Positions 7,636-17,105 of a DNA stretch of 27,808 nucleotides are shown here, piece by piece. The translations under genes and the position numbers were made by a program. How positions within the stretch are numbered: the first letter of the stretch is position 1; each line of letters starts with the position of its first letter. The notes under the pieces are model-generated. The model searched no databases. It saw only the letters and a program-made list of their open reading frames with translations, and had not been told where the DNA came from. Source of the DNA: a virus. The stretch covers positions 1 through 27,808 of the IMG/VR virus record IMGVR_UViG_3300044630_005485. One strand, 5' to 3'.

Positions 7636-10600
7636 ATGCAAAAAAGTTATAGAATAAAAACAGATATTGGAACTGATAAAAACGTTAGAATAAACATCAA
7701 TCAAGATTTTGATTTTTTAGAAATTCTATCACTAAAACTTAGACAGGAAGATGTCTATACTAGATTTTGTGCCGATTTTGGTGTAGTTGCTGGTAGAGTA
7801 ATCACAAATGGCGGGTATGGATTACCAAACGTAAACATATCTATTTTTGTACCATTGGCGTCTATGGATGAAGATGATCCCGTTATATCAACATTATACC
7901 CATATAAAAGACCCGATCAAAAAAATGAAGATGGATATAGGTATAATCTTTTACCATATGTAAAAGAATACGGAGGACACACCCCAACAGGCACATTTCC
8001 CGATAGAGAAGATATCTTGACAAGAAAAGAAGTTTTAGAGGTATATGAAAAATATTACAAGTATACTGTAAAAACAAATGATAGTGGTGATTTTATGATT
8101 GTTGGTGTACCGCTGGGTATGCAAACAATCATAATGGATTTAGATTTATCTAATATTGGGTGTTTTTCTTTAAGACCTTCAGATATGATAAGAATGGGAT
8201 TAGGTGTTGCCAGTCAATTTAATGGTCCTTTATTCAAATCTTCTAATGACTTATCATCATTACCTCAGATAATAAACGCTCAAAAAGATATTGATGTTGC
8301 ATCATTTTGGGGGGAAGAAGACATCTGTAATGTAGGAATAACTAGAGTTGATTTTGATATGAGAGATTATGGTATTGAAATCAAACCACAGGCAATTTTT
8401 ATGGGGTCTATATTCTCTACAGGAGAAGAGGATTTTTTAAAAAGTAATTGTAAACCAAAAAAAACAACAGGTAAATTATGTGATTTAGTCACTGCACCTG
8501 CAAAAATATTAGCGTTAAGACAGACAATAGATTATGACGTTAATGGTAATCCAATATTAGAACAGTTTAATCTACCAGACGGTGGGAATATTATTGACGA
8601 TGAAGGAGTTTGGTTAACTGAGTTACCAATGAACATGGACTACGTAACTACAAATGAATTTGGAGAAGAGGTTATTTCAAACGACCCAAAAGTAGGGATA
8701 CCAACAAAAGGTAAGTATAGATTTAGAATACAGTACCAAAATGAAGATGGTATGCAAAACGATATAATGAGGGCTGACTATTTGGTGCCAAACATTAGAG
8801 AGTATGGTTGGAGTCCTAACCCTGTAAATGGTCCATCATTTTTTACACCATCACAGATGGATTTACAATTAAAATCATATGCATTTAGTTTAGATTGGAA
8901 CGACTATGCGGATCCACAAGCGGCTATAAATTGTGAGGATACTTTCTATGAGTTTAATTATAATAAAGTATATACTATTTCTAATTTTTTAGATAGATGG
9001 AAATGGGGGTATAATAGAGATAGACATTTAGGTATTAAAGAAATAACCGATAGAACTTGTACATCTAAAATAAATAGATTTCCTGTAAATGACGGAAGTA
9101 AAAACTTTGATTTTTTAGTTTTTATATTTTCTATAACATTAATAATTTTAACGCCAATTGTTTATACCTTATTTTTATTATTACATATTTTGGCTTTAAT
9201 ATGGCCGATACTACAATTTATTATTAATTTAATTATATGGTTAGTAAATACGATAGTCTACGGTATATGTGTGGTAGTTTCATGGTTTTCAAATAGTATA
9301 GAGTGTAAAAAAGAAACAATACAACCTTTAGAAGGTAACCCATTTAAAAAAGTATCTCTTCCTATGTTAAGTTTTCCCGATTGCGAAACTTGCCCATGTG
9401 AAGAAGCGGTATTACCACCGAGTACTCAAGGAGTCAATCAACAAACAAATCAAACAGTACTTGATGCTAATCAATCATTTTTATTGGATTTAGGTTCGCA
9501 AGACCCATGGACACCTAATTTTCAAGGATGTTACCCTTTCGATCAATCTACTGACGATTTTTCAACATACTATAATAGTACTAAAAAATTTGTGGCAGGT
9601 GAAGATACACCAGGTATACACTACAAAGTTAATTATCTTGAGAGTACTACTGACGGTGAACCTGTCATGAGAAAAATGGGTGATGGTTTGGCTTTGGCTC
9701 AATCAATGAATTTAGCAAATATTAGACCTAGATATTTTGATAATTCTGGTTTAAATTCGGCACAAAATAAAATAAAAGTAATACCAAACCCGGCAATTGC
9801 AAATTCCACTCTAAACTATTATGAGGATATTTGTTTAGTCTTATTAGTTGATGCTGGAACAAAAGATAATTTAATTGGTAAACTTTTAACATTTAATAAC
9901 CCTGATAGTATTTTAGATAATAACATAAGTGGATTAACAATAGCAAATCAGTTTAATACAAATACAATCACAGGTTCTACAAACTTATCAGCATCAGGAT
10001 ATGATGTCCCTGTTACTTATGTTCAAGATAACGGAATACAAACTACTAAACAAATAAAAGTTATTTCAACCACAAGCGAAAAGGAGTATAAATATAAAAC
10101 AGGTTTAGAGTATTTCCAAGTTTTAACTGGAATGACTATTACTGATGCACAAAATACTGTTGGGACTAAAGGGTTAATAAATAAATACCTTTTAAAGAAT
10201 AAACAATACAATACAGTTACAAGTAATAATAATTCAATAGTTTGGTATAATGATTACGCAAATCAAGAAGTTTTATTTTTAACAAGAGGAGTTGACCCAT
10301 ACACAGATAAACAAACAATTCAGTATGATTTGTCTATTTTATTTGGTAGAAATATTGGAGATATTATAGTTGAGGGAGAATATCATCTTAACATTCCAAT
10401 ACAGCCAAATGGGGGAGGTACGTGGTCTCAAGATTTTAGAACACCAAGAAAACATAACTTAGTCACAAATAATACCGATCAATATCTATATCACACACCT
10501 TTTAATTTTAATGTTGACGCTACGGCATTTAGTTCTGTAACTACCACAGTACCGTATTACTATGTTGCAACAGATAAATCTACTATGTCTTTACTTCATG

Positions 10601-12465
10601 GTGGTGTCGCTATGAGTAATTGGTTTTCATCGCCAAACAATTTAGATTTAAATACCAGTGGAGGTAATACTGTCAGAATAAGAAACGGGGTTGGGGATTA
10701 TGATGCTACATCAGTAGGTAGAGTGGATGGTGGTTCGTTTACAGTTTCTAATCATAATTTATTTCAGTGTTACTGGGTTTATGGTCCATCTACAACACCG
10801 GGGTACCAAAGTCAATTTGAAACAGCAAACAAGCATGCCAGAGTATATTCTCCAGCTTACCATGTGATGGGTACAATAGCACCAATTACAATAACAAATA
10901 ACAATAAGTTAGTGTTTAGGTCTGACAGATTACCAACATCTGATAAAACACAAACCGTAGGTAATAATTCATACGCCTTACATCAAAATGAAAAATTTGG
11001 GTACTATTTACCACAAGAAGGGGGGTCAACATTAACCACAATACCACCACAATTACCTGCGGATACATCAAATAATTCTGCCGATAGTACTGATGATGGA
11101 CAAACAAGTGTTTTAGAAAGTTTTAATTGTGAAAATATGACTGCATTAGCATGCTATAACGACAGTGATCCTAATAATTTTACTGTTGATGATCCATGTG
11201 ATGAAAATCCTGAAGGTAAAAGAGTTAAAGGAGGGTGTTATTATTTTGTTGATGATCCATTATTAGTATCATTACCTAAAGATATAAAATATTACGAAGA
11301 GTGGAAATCTAGATTTTTATTAATGTTTGCCGCATGTAGAGGTGTGTTTAGTCATGTGTTTAATAACAATTGGGTTAATGGTACATTATATATGTTTTCT
11401 TTTAAGAAAAAAACAATATTTAGTGTATTAGGACAACCTAAAAAATATTTGTTTTGTGGTTCTATGGATAGTTTCATTAGACCTGGACAAGGACCCGTTG
11501 TGTACACTGAAGGAACGACAAACTCTTTATTTTATAGATCATCACCTTATGACGGTACTTACTTTGTTGGACAGGAACCAAGAAAAAAGAACTGGTTATC
11601 GGCATTTAGTTGGACGGGAGTGGACGATTATTATGCAAATGACAGAAACATATTTTTCCCAACAACTATAATGGATTTAGGTAGTAGAGATGAATTTACA
11701 AAAGAAATATGTTTTAGTCCTAATTTTGAAGGGTATTTTATAGAAACGATAAAATCAACTTCTTTTCAAGATACCTCAGATATATTACAACTTTTTATAA
11801 TATCAAGATTAATAAATAGTAATTTCTTAGGACAACTTTTAGGTGCGGGTAACGCATCTATTGATGGTTTATTTAGTAGAGATGAAAATAAAATAGACGG
11901 TGATTGTGCACAAGCATTTAGTGTAAATTCTGAATATGGTGTTTTTGGTTTCAGTGAAGATGAATATGACGGAGCTAATGATATATTTGTTGGTAAAACA
12001 GGTTCTAATGATCCTCTTTTTGGTATTTTCTTTTCTTCAAACACAAGTAATAGAATATTATTAACACCAGGGATAAACACAATTGGTCCTAATATATATA
12101 ATCCTTTTGGTTACCCAAACACACAAGAAGCCCCTATGTATAAATGGTTAACCGCAGAACAAAATAAAATATTTGGTTCACAAACTAATGAATGGTACAC
12201 TAATTACGATTCGGGCAACCATTTATATTCCTCAAAATACCAAACATTAGATTTTAATACTTCAGATTATTTTCATCAATTGAACGGACCTCAAGTTGGA
12301 TTTATCTTTAATTACGATAACAGTGGAGTAGCAACAAGTGCTTGGCCAGCAACACAATCATCACGTTTTATTGTTGGGGCTCCTTTTCATTTTTATTTTG
12401 GGTTAAATAAAGGTAAAACCGCCATCAATAGATATATAACAAAATATGTATTAAATAATGAGTAA
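7636..12465 (+). CDS. Giant baseplate/tail structural protein with an internal membrane-like segment
   Basis: I do not recognise a named family for this 1609-residue protein, but its place directly after gp25-gp6 makes a baseplate or tail-tip part likely. Residues about 48-165 look like a carboxypeptidase-regulatory/Ig-like beta domain (FGVVAGRVITNGG through NDSGDFMIVGVPLG). Residues 491-551 are almost wholly hydrophobic (for example FIFSITLIILTPIVYTLFLL at 496-515), enough for two or more membrane-spanning helices. A cysteine cluster (C583, C586, C588) follows. The remaining 1000 residues are Asn/Thr/Tyr-rich and probably beta-structured, with further Cys pairs. T4 gene 7 follows gene 6 and encodes a 1032-residue wedge protein, so a gp7-like position is tempting, but I see no sequence signature, and the hydrophobic segment is not expected in a wedge protein. 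It overlaps the next gene by 8 bases. Confidence 0.8.
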   Translation: MQKSYRIKTDIGTDKNVRININQDFDFLEILSLKLRQEDVYTRFCADFGVVAGRVITNGGYGLPNVNISIFVPLASMDEDDPVISTLYPYKRPDQKNEDGYRYNLLPYVKEYGGHTPTGTFPDREDILTRKEVLEVYEKYYKYTVKTNDSGDFMIVGVPLGMQTIIMDLDLSNIGCFSLRPSDMIRMGLGVASQFNGPLFKSSNDLSSLPQIINAQKDIDVASFWGEEDICNVGITRVDFDMRDYGIEIKPQAIFMGSIFSTGEEDFLKSNCKPKKTTGKLCDLVTAPAKILALRQTIDYDVNGNPILEQFNLPDGGNIIDDEGVWLTELPMNMDYVTTNEFGEEVISNDPKVGIPTKGKYRFRIQYQNEDGMQNDIMRADYLVPNIREYGWSPNPVNGPSFFTPSQMDLQLKSYAFSLDWNDYADPQAAINCEDTFYEFNYNKVYTISNFLDRWKWGYNRDRHLGIKEITDRTCTSKINRFPVNDGSKNFDFLVFIFSITLIILTPIVYTLFLLLHILALIWPILQFIINLIIWLVNTIVYGICVVVSWFSNSIECKKETIQPLEGNPFKKVSLPMLSFPDCETCPCEEAVLPPSTQGVNQQTNQTVLDANQSFLLDLGSQDPWTPNFQGCYPFDQSTDDFSTYYNSTKKFVAGEDTPGIHYKVNYLESTTDGEPVMRKMGDGLALAQSMNLANIRPRYFDNSGLNSAQNKIKVIPNPAIANSTLNYYEDICLVLLVDAGTKDNLIGKLLTFNNPDSILDNNISGLTIANQFNTNTITGSTNLSASGYDVPVTYVQDNGIQTTKQIKVISTTSEKEYKYKTGLEYFQVLTGMTITDAQNTVGTKGLINKYLLKNKQYNTVTSNNNSIVWYNDYANQEVLFLTRGVDPYTDKQTIQYDLSILFGRNIGDIIVEGEYHLNIPIQPNGGGTWSQDFRTPRKHNLVTNNTDQYLYHTPFNFNVDATAFSSVTTTVPYYYVATDKSTMSLLHGGVAMSNWFSSPNNLDLNTSGGNTVRIRNGVGDYDATSVGRVDGGSFTVSNHNLFQCYWVYGPSTTPGYQSQFETANKHARVYSPAYHVMGTIAPITITNNNKLVFRSDRLPTSDKTQTVGNNSYALHQNEKFGYYLPQEGGSTLTTIPPQLPADTSNNSADSTDDGQTSVLESFNCENMTALACYNDSDPNNFTVDDPCDENPEGKRVKGGCYYFVDDPLLVSLPKDIKYYEEWKSRFLLMFAACRGVFSHVFNNNWVNGTLYMFSFKKKTIFSVLGQPKKYLFCGSMDSFIRPGQGPVVYTEGTTNSLFYRSSPYDGTYFVGQEPRKKNWLSAFSWTGVDDYYANDRNIFFPTTIMDLGSRDEFTKEICFSPNFEGYFIETIKSTSFQDTSDILQLFIISRLINSNFLGQLLGAGNASIDGLFSRDENKIDGDCAQAFSVNSEYGVFGFSEDEYDGANDIFVGKTGSNDPLFGIFFSSNTSNRILLTPGINTIGPNIYNPFGYPNTQEAPMYKWLTAEQNKIFGSQTNEWYTNYDSGNHLYSSKYQTLDFNTSDYFHQLNGPQVGFIFNYDNSGVATSAWPATQSSRFIVGAPFHFYFGLNKGKTAINRYITKYVLNNE

Positions 12466-14167
12466 TCAAAATGACATAAGAATTGTTTTAGGTTCTAAAA
12501 GATTTGCCGGTAACACAGATAAAGATGTTGGACTGCAATTACCATTAATTGGTGAAATGAGAGATATGACTGATAGTGAACGTTCAGTACCTGTTAGTCA
12601 ATTAGAAAGATTTAATACTGAAAGAAATAATAGTAATATTTTTAGAGTTTCGGGAAAAATTGTTAATATATTTAATAATGAAATAACGGGAAAAACAAGT
12701 TATAGCCCATTTAAAAATAGTTTGTATTATACAAACGCAGTTAATAATGTGATATCTAATTCACCTGCTTGGGATGGGTATCCGCAATTTGATGAATTTA
12801 CATTTTTTAGAGAATCTGGTATCGATAACCACGTAACATACGCACCTAAAAGTGGTGGTAACTATAATTGGGTTGTATATTTAAGTTACTCTTATAGTAG
12901 TACAACTGCACAAACTTTAAGTTATAAAAATGAAAATATTACAACTTCAGTTTATAATAATATAAATGTAGGTTTGGGTATACCATTTTGTATAAAATCA
13001 GGAAACTTTAATGGAAAACCAATAGTGTTTTTCTACTGTGCAACACCACATAATTTAAATGAAAATGAGTGGGTTGAGTTATCTTTTCCAATTAACGGTA
13101 AAACCACATTTCAAATATATGTTTTTGGTGATGGTACTTACGGAAGTGAAAAAAACGTTTTTGGGATTTATGACATGAAATTCCCGACATCAGATATACC
13201 AAATGGTAAATACGGAAGTTTTAAAAGAATTATAACTATTAATAACAGTGGAGAAACTAAATCCAAATACTATGTTAGGTTACATAAAATTTTAACAAAA
13301 GAGCAAGACTGTAATTTAACAAGAGCAGGATTTGAAAATAATGCATTTATAATAAAAAAGAAATTAGAGTATTCCGCATTGACACCAAATCAAGTGCAAA
13401 GAGTTTCTAAAAAACAAGGTAGTCAAACTTTTTCATATTCATTTGATTCTGACGTTGATATTTCTGGGTTAGTAGATAATAATGGAAAACCAATCACTGA
13501 ACTTTTTGTTACAATAATAAATAAAGGTTATATGGGTTGGTTTAATAAACCAATAACAGGTTTACAAAGTGCTATAGATATTGGATGGAAATTTAATTTT
13601 TTAGAAAATTCAATAGACACATGGTGGAATCATAGCTCAACAAATAATAAAGATAACATCCCTTTCAATTCTTACTCAGTAGGGGGACAAACTTTTTACT
13701 ATAATGATGTGTTAAATGTTGGGGACATCATAAAAGGAGATATTTGTGAATATAATTATGTTGAACAAAAAGAATATGTTCTTTCTAATTTATATCATAA
13801 ATATTCTATTAATCCAAACATATTTTTAGACAACTCAACTATAAATTATCCAAGTGGTTATGTTTATCAACCACATTATTCAATCAAAATACGAACATTT
13901 AGTGATTATGTAGAATTTGGTAGTACTACCGAAATAGATGGTATACCCGGACACGCTTGGTACTCTGAAACAAATAATATATGGATATGGAGAGATTTAT
14001 ATGATTATGGATTTATAGATAGTGACGGTATTGGAGTAAACAATCCATTTACCAATGGTGCCCACTATCCTTTCAGCAACATTTTATTTTTACAAAAACC
14101 AATGAAACAAAAAACAAATGTAAATTCAACTGTAATAAACCAACCAACCGAAGACAATTGTGAATAA
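12458..14167 (+). CDS. Unidentified structural protein (569 residues)
   Basis: I cannot name this protein. It is rich in Asn, Ser, Thr, Tyr and aromatic residues with many short turn motifs, the look of a beta-rich virion protein, and it has no signal peptide or membrane helix. The N-terminus (NDIRIVLGSKRFAGNTDKDV) is followed by a segment reminiscent of phage particle proteins in that it begins with a short strand and a charged loop (about 1-60), then a long beta-rich body. The start ATG at 12458 overlaps the end of the giant upstream gene by 8 bases, and its own end overlaps the next gene by 8 bases, so the three are probably translated together and used in similar amounts. I infer a baseplate or tail-tip component from context only. 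Confidence 0.72.
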   Translation: MSNQNDIRIVLGSKRFAGNTDKDVGLQLPLIGEMRDMTDSERSVPVSQLERFNTERNNSNIFRVSGKIVNIFNNEITGKTSYSPFKNSLYYTNAVNNVISNSPAWDGYPQFDEFTFFRESGIDNHVTYAPKSGGNYNWVVYLSYSYSSTTAQTLSYKNENITTSVYNNINVGLGIPFCIKSGNFNGKPIVFFYCATPHNLNENEWVELSFPINGKTTFQIYVFGDGTYGSEKNVFGIYDMKFPTSDIPNGKYGSFKRIITINNSGETKSKYYVRLHKILTKEQDCNLTRAGFENNAFIIKKKLEYSALTPNQVQRVSKKQGSQTFSYSFDSDVDISGLVDNNGKPITELFVTIINKGYMGWFNKPITGLQSAIDIGWKFNFLENSIDTWWNHSSTNNKDNIPFNSYSVGGQTFYYNDVLNVGDIIKGDICEYNYVEQKEYVLSNLYHKYSINPNIFLDNSTINYPSGYVYQPHYSIKIRTFSDYVEFGSTTEIDGIPGHAWYSETNNIWIWRDLYDYGFIDSDGIGVNNPFTNGAHYPFSNILFLQKPMKQKTNVNSTVINQPTEDNCE

Positions 14168-14987
14168 TAATTTATTAAGATTTACCTTAGGGCAAAATGA
14201 AAAATACATCAATATACCAATAGAGTTAAATTTTGATTTAACAGGTAGAGAAGATGCTATTGATAGGTTTGAAAAAGAAACAATTGAAAAAGTCATTAAT
14301 CCAATAAATGACTTTGAAACAACTAGATATATGCATGCGCCATGGGATAATAACCCAAGTAAAACTGAAATTTATTATGAGTTCAATTTTTTTGATTCAA
14401 CACAATCAATCAACTCTTTAGGTTCTTGGGATGATGACTATATAAACGCCGGATTTAATGACGACGAGTTATATTTCTTCTCTAATTCTTTTAAAGGTAG
14501 TTTTTTTAAATTGGACTTATATGATAGTGTAATAGACGAAGATAAAAGAGCATTACTAAGCGTAATTATACCAACACAACAAGGACTAAAAAGACAAGGC
14601 GCTATCGGATCTTCAGTATCACCAACAATAGTTGACGTTAAAAAACCTAATTTTATTTTAGACTATGTGGGTGCCGATAAAGAAGGGTTTTTTATTTATT
14701 GGTTAAAGGAACCAAGTCTACTTAACACTACAAATTTTTATATGTCTGCTAAATTTTTTAATGGAAAAACAGGTAAATTTATAAGAATGATAAATAAACC
14801 ACAGGCTGATCCAAGTTTCACATCAAATAAATTTAATTTTAACAAATCTTTGCTTTTCTATTATAAATTAATATTAGACTACAATGATTACGAATATAAA
14901 GTATATTTGGAGGACGTACTTGGTAATTTAACTAGGGTTGGAGATTCAACTACACCCATAAAATGGTATGAATACGTTAACCCATAA
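14160..14987 (+). CDS. Unidentified structural protein with a GTG start (275 residues)
   Basis: Not recognised. The frame starts with GTG at 14160, inside the last codons of the upstream gene; no ATG occurs in frame until well into the protein (about residue 58), so the GTG start keeps the N-terminus LLRFTLGQNEKYINIPIELN. That opening resembles a beta-strand pair and suits a virion protein assembling with its neighbours. The rest is rich in aromatic and acidic residues (segments like DLYDSVIDEDKRALLSVIIP) without cysteines or membrane segments. It ends in TAATG, sharing one base with the next start. I infer a baseplate/tail part made in step with its neighbours. Confidence 0.7.
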   Translation: MNNNLLRFTLGQNEKYINIPIELNFDLTGREDAIDRFEKETIEKVINPINDFETTRYMHAPWDNNPSKTEIYYEFNFFDSTQSINSLGSWDDDYINAGFNDDELYFFSNSFKGSFFKLDLYDSVIDEDKRALLSVIIPTQQGLKRQGAIGSSVSPTIVDVKKPNFILDYVGADKEGFFIYWLKEPSLLNTTNFYMSAKFFNGKTGKFIRMINKPQADPSFTSNKFNFNKSLLFYYKLILDYNDYEYKVYLEDVLGNLTRVGDSTTPIKWYEYVNP

Positions 14988-16159
14988 TGAAAAGTTATAA
15001 TCTTTCATATAGAATTTCTCCGGAAGTATTAAAAAATGATTTAATACCCATACCTTTTTCAGGATTTTCTGAAGAAACAAACTGTGGCACTACAGAAGAT
15101 ATTTTACAGGATAGAACCTTAAGTGTTTACTCAGGTATGACTTACTTATTATCTGGAGGAACATGTAACTGTACCAATAATACGTGTATTGTTTGTAAGT
15201 GTGACGTTAGAGACTCAATATTTACAGGATTAACAATTCCAATATTATTTTTACAATCAATAAATGATATCGGGTATTATTCTGAATTTGATGGGTTTAT
15301 TTTACAAAAAGATATAATAACTAATTTTGTTTATAGTGGATCACCAAGCGGAATTTACGATTTAACTTTATTTAATACTTCAGGAGATAAATTAACTACT
15401 TTTTTAAGTGACTCGACATTTACCGTTGATTGGGGAGACGGATCTTTACTTCAACAACTAACAACAAATATTACAAATCATACTTATCCAAATACACCAG
15501 CAACATATACAATAACATTGTCAGGTAATAATGTTTTTGGAACCACAGTAATAAAAAAAGATGTTTATTTACCTGTAACAGGAGTCACAATATCAAATCA
15601 GTTTGGTAATATTATTTTTACACCACAATCAGGAAATTGGTCAGGAATACCAATCTCATATGATTATATATTTACTGGCGATTCAGAAAATAACATACAA
15701 AGTCAAGTTACCAGTAATTTTGTCCCAATACCTTATCAAATTAGTGGTTATACAAAATCAAAACTACAAGATTTAAGAAAATGGGGACCAATTAAATATG
15801 ATTATAATTTAGTGATTAAAAATAATCAACCTTTTGGGCAGGTAAACAGTATTACTCCTGATTATACCGCATATACCATAAATGGAATTTCATATTTTGA
15901 TTTATCTAATGGAAAAACTTTGTATATTATTAATAGTTCAGGGTTAACGGCAAATGATATTTTATCTGAAAAGATAACAAAAGATGAGTTATTGATGGAT
16001 TTTGTAATGGCTCCTGAAGTTATAAGTGATGTCTACATACAAAGAGGAAAGTATTCGGCTTTTGAGAATCTACAAAGGTTAGGTGAAGTGGATAATATTG
16101 GTGATTTAGTAAGGTATGGTTATGGTTACTTTAAAATTAATAACGCAGGAACAACATAA
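14987..16159 (+). CDS. Structural protein with a PKD-like domain and a cysteine-rich loop (390 residues)
   Basis: A likely tail or baseplate protein. Residues about 122-196 look like a PKD (polycystic-kidney-disease-type, Ig-like) domain: the hallmark FTVDWGDGS is at 145-153 and HTYPNTPATYTITLSG at 165-180. PKD domains often serve as spacers or carbohydrate-contact modules on surface proteins. Before it, residues 59-72 hold five cysteines (GGTCNCTNNTCIVCKCDV: C60, C62, C67, C70, C72), which could bind a metal. The C-terminal region (about 200-390) has no family I know. It begins with TAATG overlap with the upstream gene, and a 35-base gap with a promoter-like element follows it. The PKD-like call is from motif reading only. 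Confidence 0.72.
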   Translation: MKSYNLSYRISPEVLKNDLIPIPFSGFSEETNCGTTEDILQDRTLSVYSGMTYLLSGGTCNCTNNTCIVCKCDVRDSIFTGLTIPILFLQSINDIGYYSEFDGFILQKDIITNFVYSGSPSGIYDLTLFNTSGDKLTTFLSDSTFTVDWGDGSLLQQLTTNITNHTYPNTPATYTITLSGNNVFGTTVIKKDVYLPVTGVTISNQFGNIIFTPQSGNWSGIPISYDYIFTGDSENNIQSQVTSNFVPIPYQISGYTKSKLQDLRKWGPIKYDYNLVIKNNQPFGQVNSITPDYTAYTINGISYFDLSNGKTLYIINSSGLTANDILSEKITKDELLMDFVMAPEVISDVYIQRGKYSAFENLQRLGEVDNIGDLVRYGYGYFKINNAGTT

Positions 16160-16175
16160 AAAATTAAATATAAAC

Positions 16176-16185
16176 CTATTTATAA
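16176..16185 (+). promoter_or_regulatory. Candidate late promoter element, variant CTATTTATAA
   Basis: Lies in the 35-base gap before the ATG at 16195, 9 bases upstream of it. It differs from the copies at 5150 and 7616 in one base. On the opposite strand it contains TATAAATA, the T4 late-promoter core, but no minus-strand gene is present, so I treat the + strand reading as relevant. Confidence 0.38.
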
Positions 16186-16194
16186 AATAAAAAA

Positions 16195-17103
16195 ATGGCA
16201 TTAGGAACATATGGTATAGTCAGACCGGCAGACGTTTCTCCCGAAGATGTTGAAATAATTTTACATTACACAGAATCTAGAGACGTTACTGAAAATTTTA
16301 TAATGAAAAAATTGAATACAAGAAGTATTCTAACCCCATATTTTCATAATTCAGATACAGGGGGAAACGCCGATGTTGAATTATTAGGGGGATTATACAA
16401 TTTAAAATTACCGTCTTCAGAGTTCAATAAAATTGGGATTTATACTCTTTATGTTAGACCAGCTGAGATTAGAACAGTAATATCTGATTGTGGGGTTTTG
16501 TCCGCATTACCAAACGTTAAAGGTATTGTTATAGACATAAATGCGGTACCATCAGAATTTAGAAATAAATTTGTTAACCAAGGATTGGTTGGGTTTAGAG
16601 TTGAATACCTTAATTCGGACGGAACCAAAATACCAAATTTTTATAGAGTTATCACATCTTCTTTTTATTGTGAGCCAATTTTAACAGAACAATCAAATAG
16701 TTCACAAAAGGCTATTAGATACAGATATGTTGAAAATGGTAGCGATTTAATTTTTTGTACTTTAACACCATCAGCATCACCAACTAATAAACCTAACGCC
16801 ACTCCATATATTGGACAACCTGATCAGAACATTATCATTACTAATACATTTTTTAACCCAATGTCTATTGACATACAAATCGCTGAACATGATTTAGACA
16901 CAATTGCTTTGGCTCTTTATGGTAATCAAACTAAGAGCATTGAAGATGGGATTTATACAATATACGATAATAATGGTAATATATACAAACAATATAACCT
17001 ATTTGAGATTAGAGATAACTTTAATGAAATGTTATATGAAGTTAGAGAAAATAGGGGGAATAACATTGATTTTAGTAAAAACTTTACAAACATAGTTAGT
17101 TAA
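16195..17103 (+). CDS. Unidentified baseplate/tail protein (302 residues)
   Basis: Not recognised by family. The protein opens MALGTYGIVRPADVSPEDVE, then reads as alternating strands with a segment about alanine/leucine sites (LGGLYNLKLPSSEFNKIGIYTLYVRP, in pieces around 65-92). This resembles proteins that form beta-sandwich cores in phage baseplates. A Ser/Pro/Asn-rich linker (about 190-208) separates this from a C-terminal part with helical character that ends in NNIDFSKNFTNIVS. Only two bases separate it from the next gene, so the pair is probably co-translated. It comes directly before the protein with the tail-protein-I-like region, suggesting that both belong to the wedge periphery. 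That function is inferred. Confidence 0.7.
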   Translation: MALGTYGIVRPADVSPEDVEIILHYTESRDVTENFIMKKLNTRSILTPYFHNSDTGGNADVELLGGLYNLKLPSSEFNKIGIYTLYVRPAEIRTVISDCGVLSALPNVKGIVIDINAVPSEFRNKFVNQGLVGFRVEYLNSDGTKIPNFYRVITSSFYCEPILTEQSNSSQKAIRYRYVENGSDLIFCTLTPSASPTNKPNATPYIGQPDQNIIITNTFFNPMSIDIQIAEHDLDTIALALYGNQTKSIEDGIYTIYDNNGNIYKQYNLFEIRDNFNEMLYEVRENRGNNIDFSKNFTNIVS

Positions 17104-17105
17104 TA

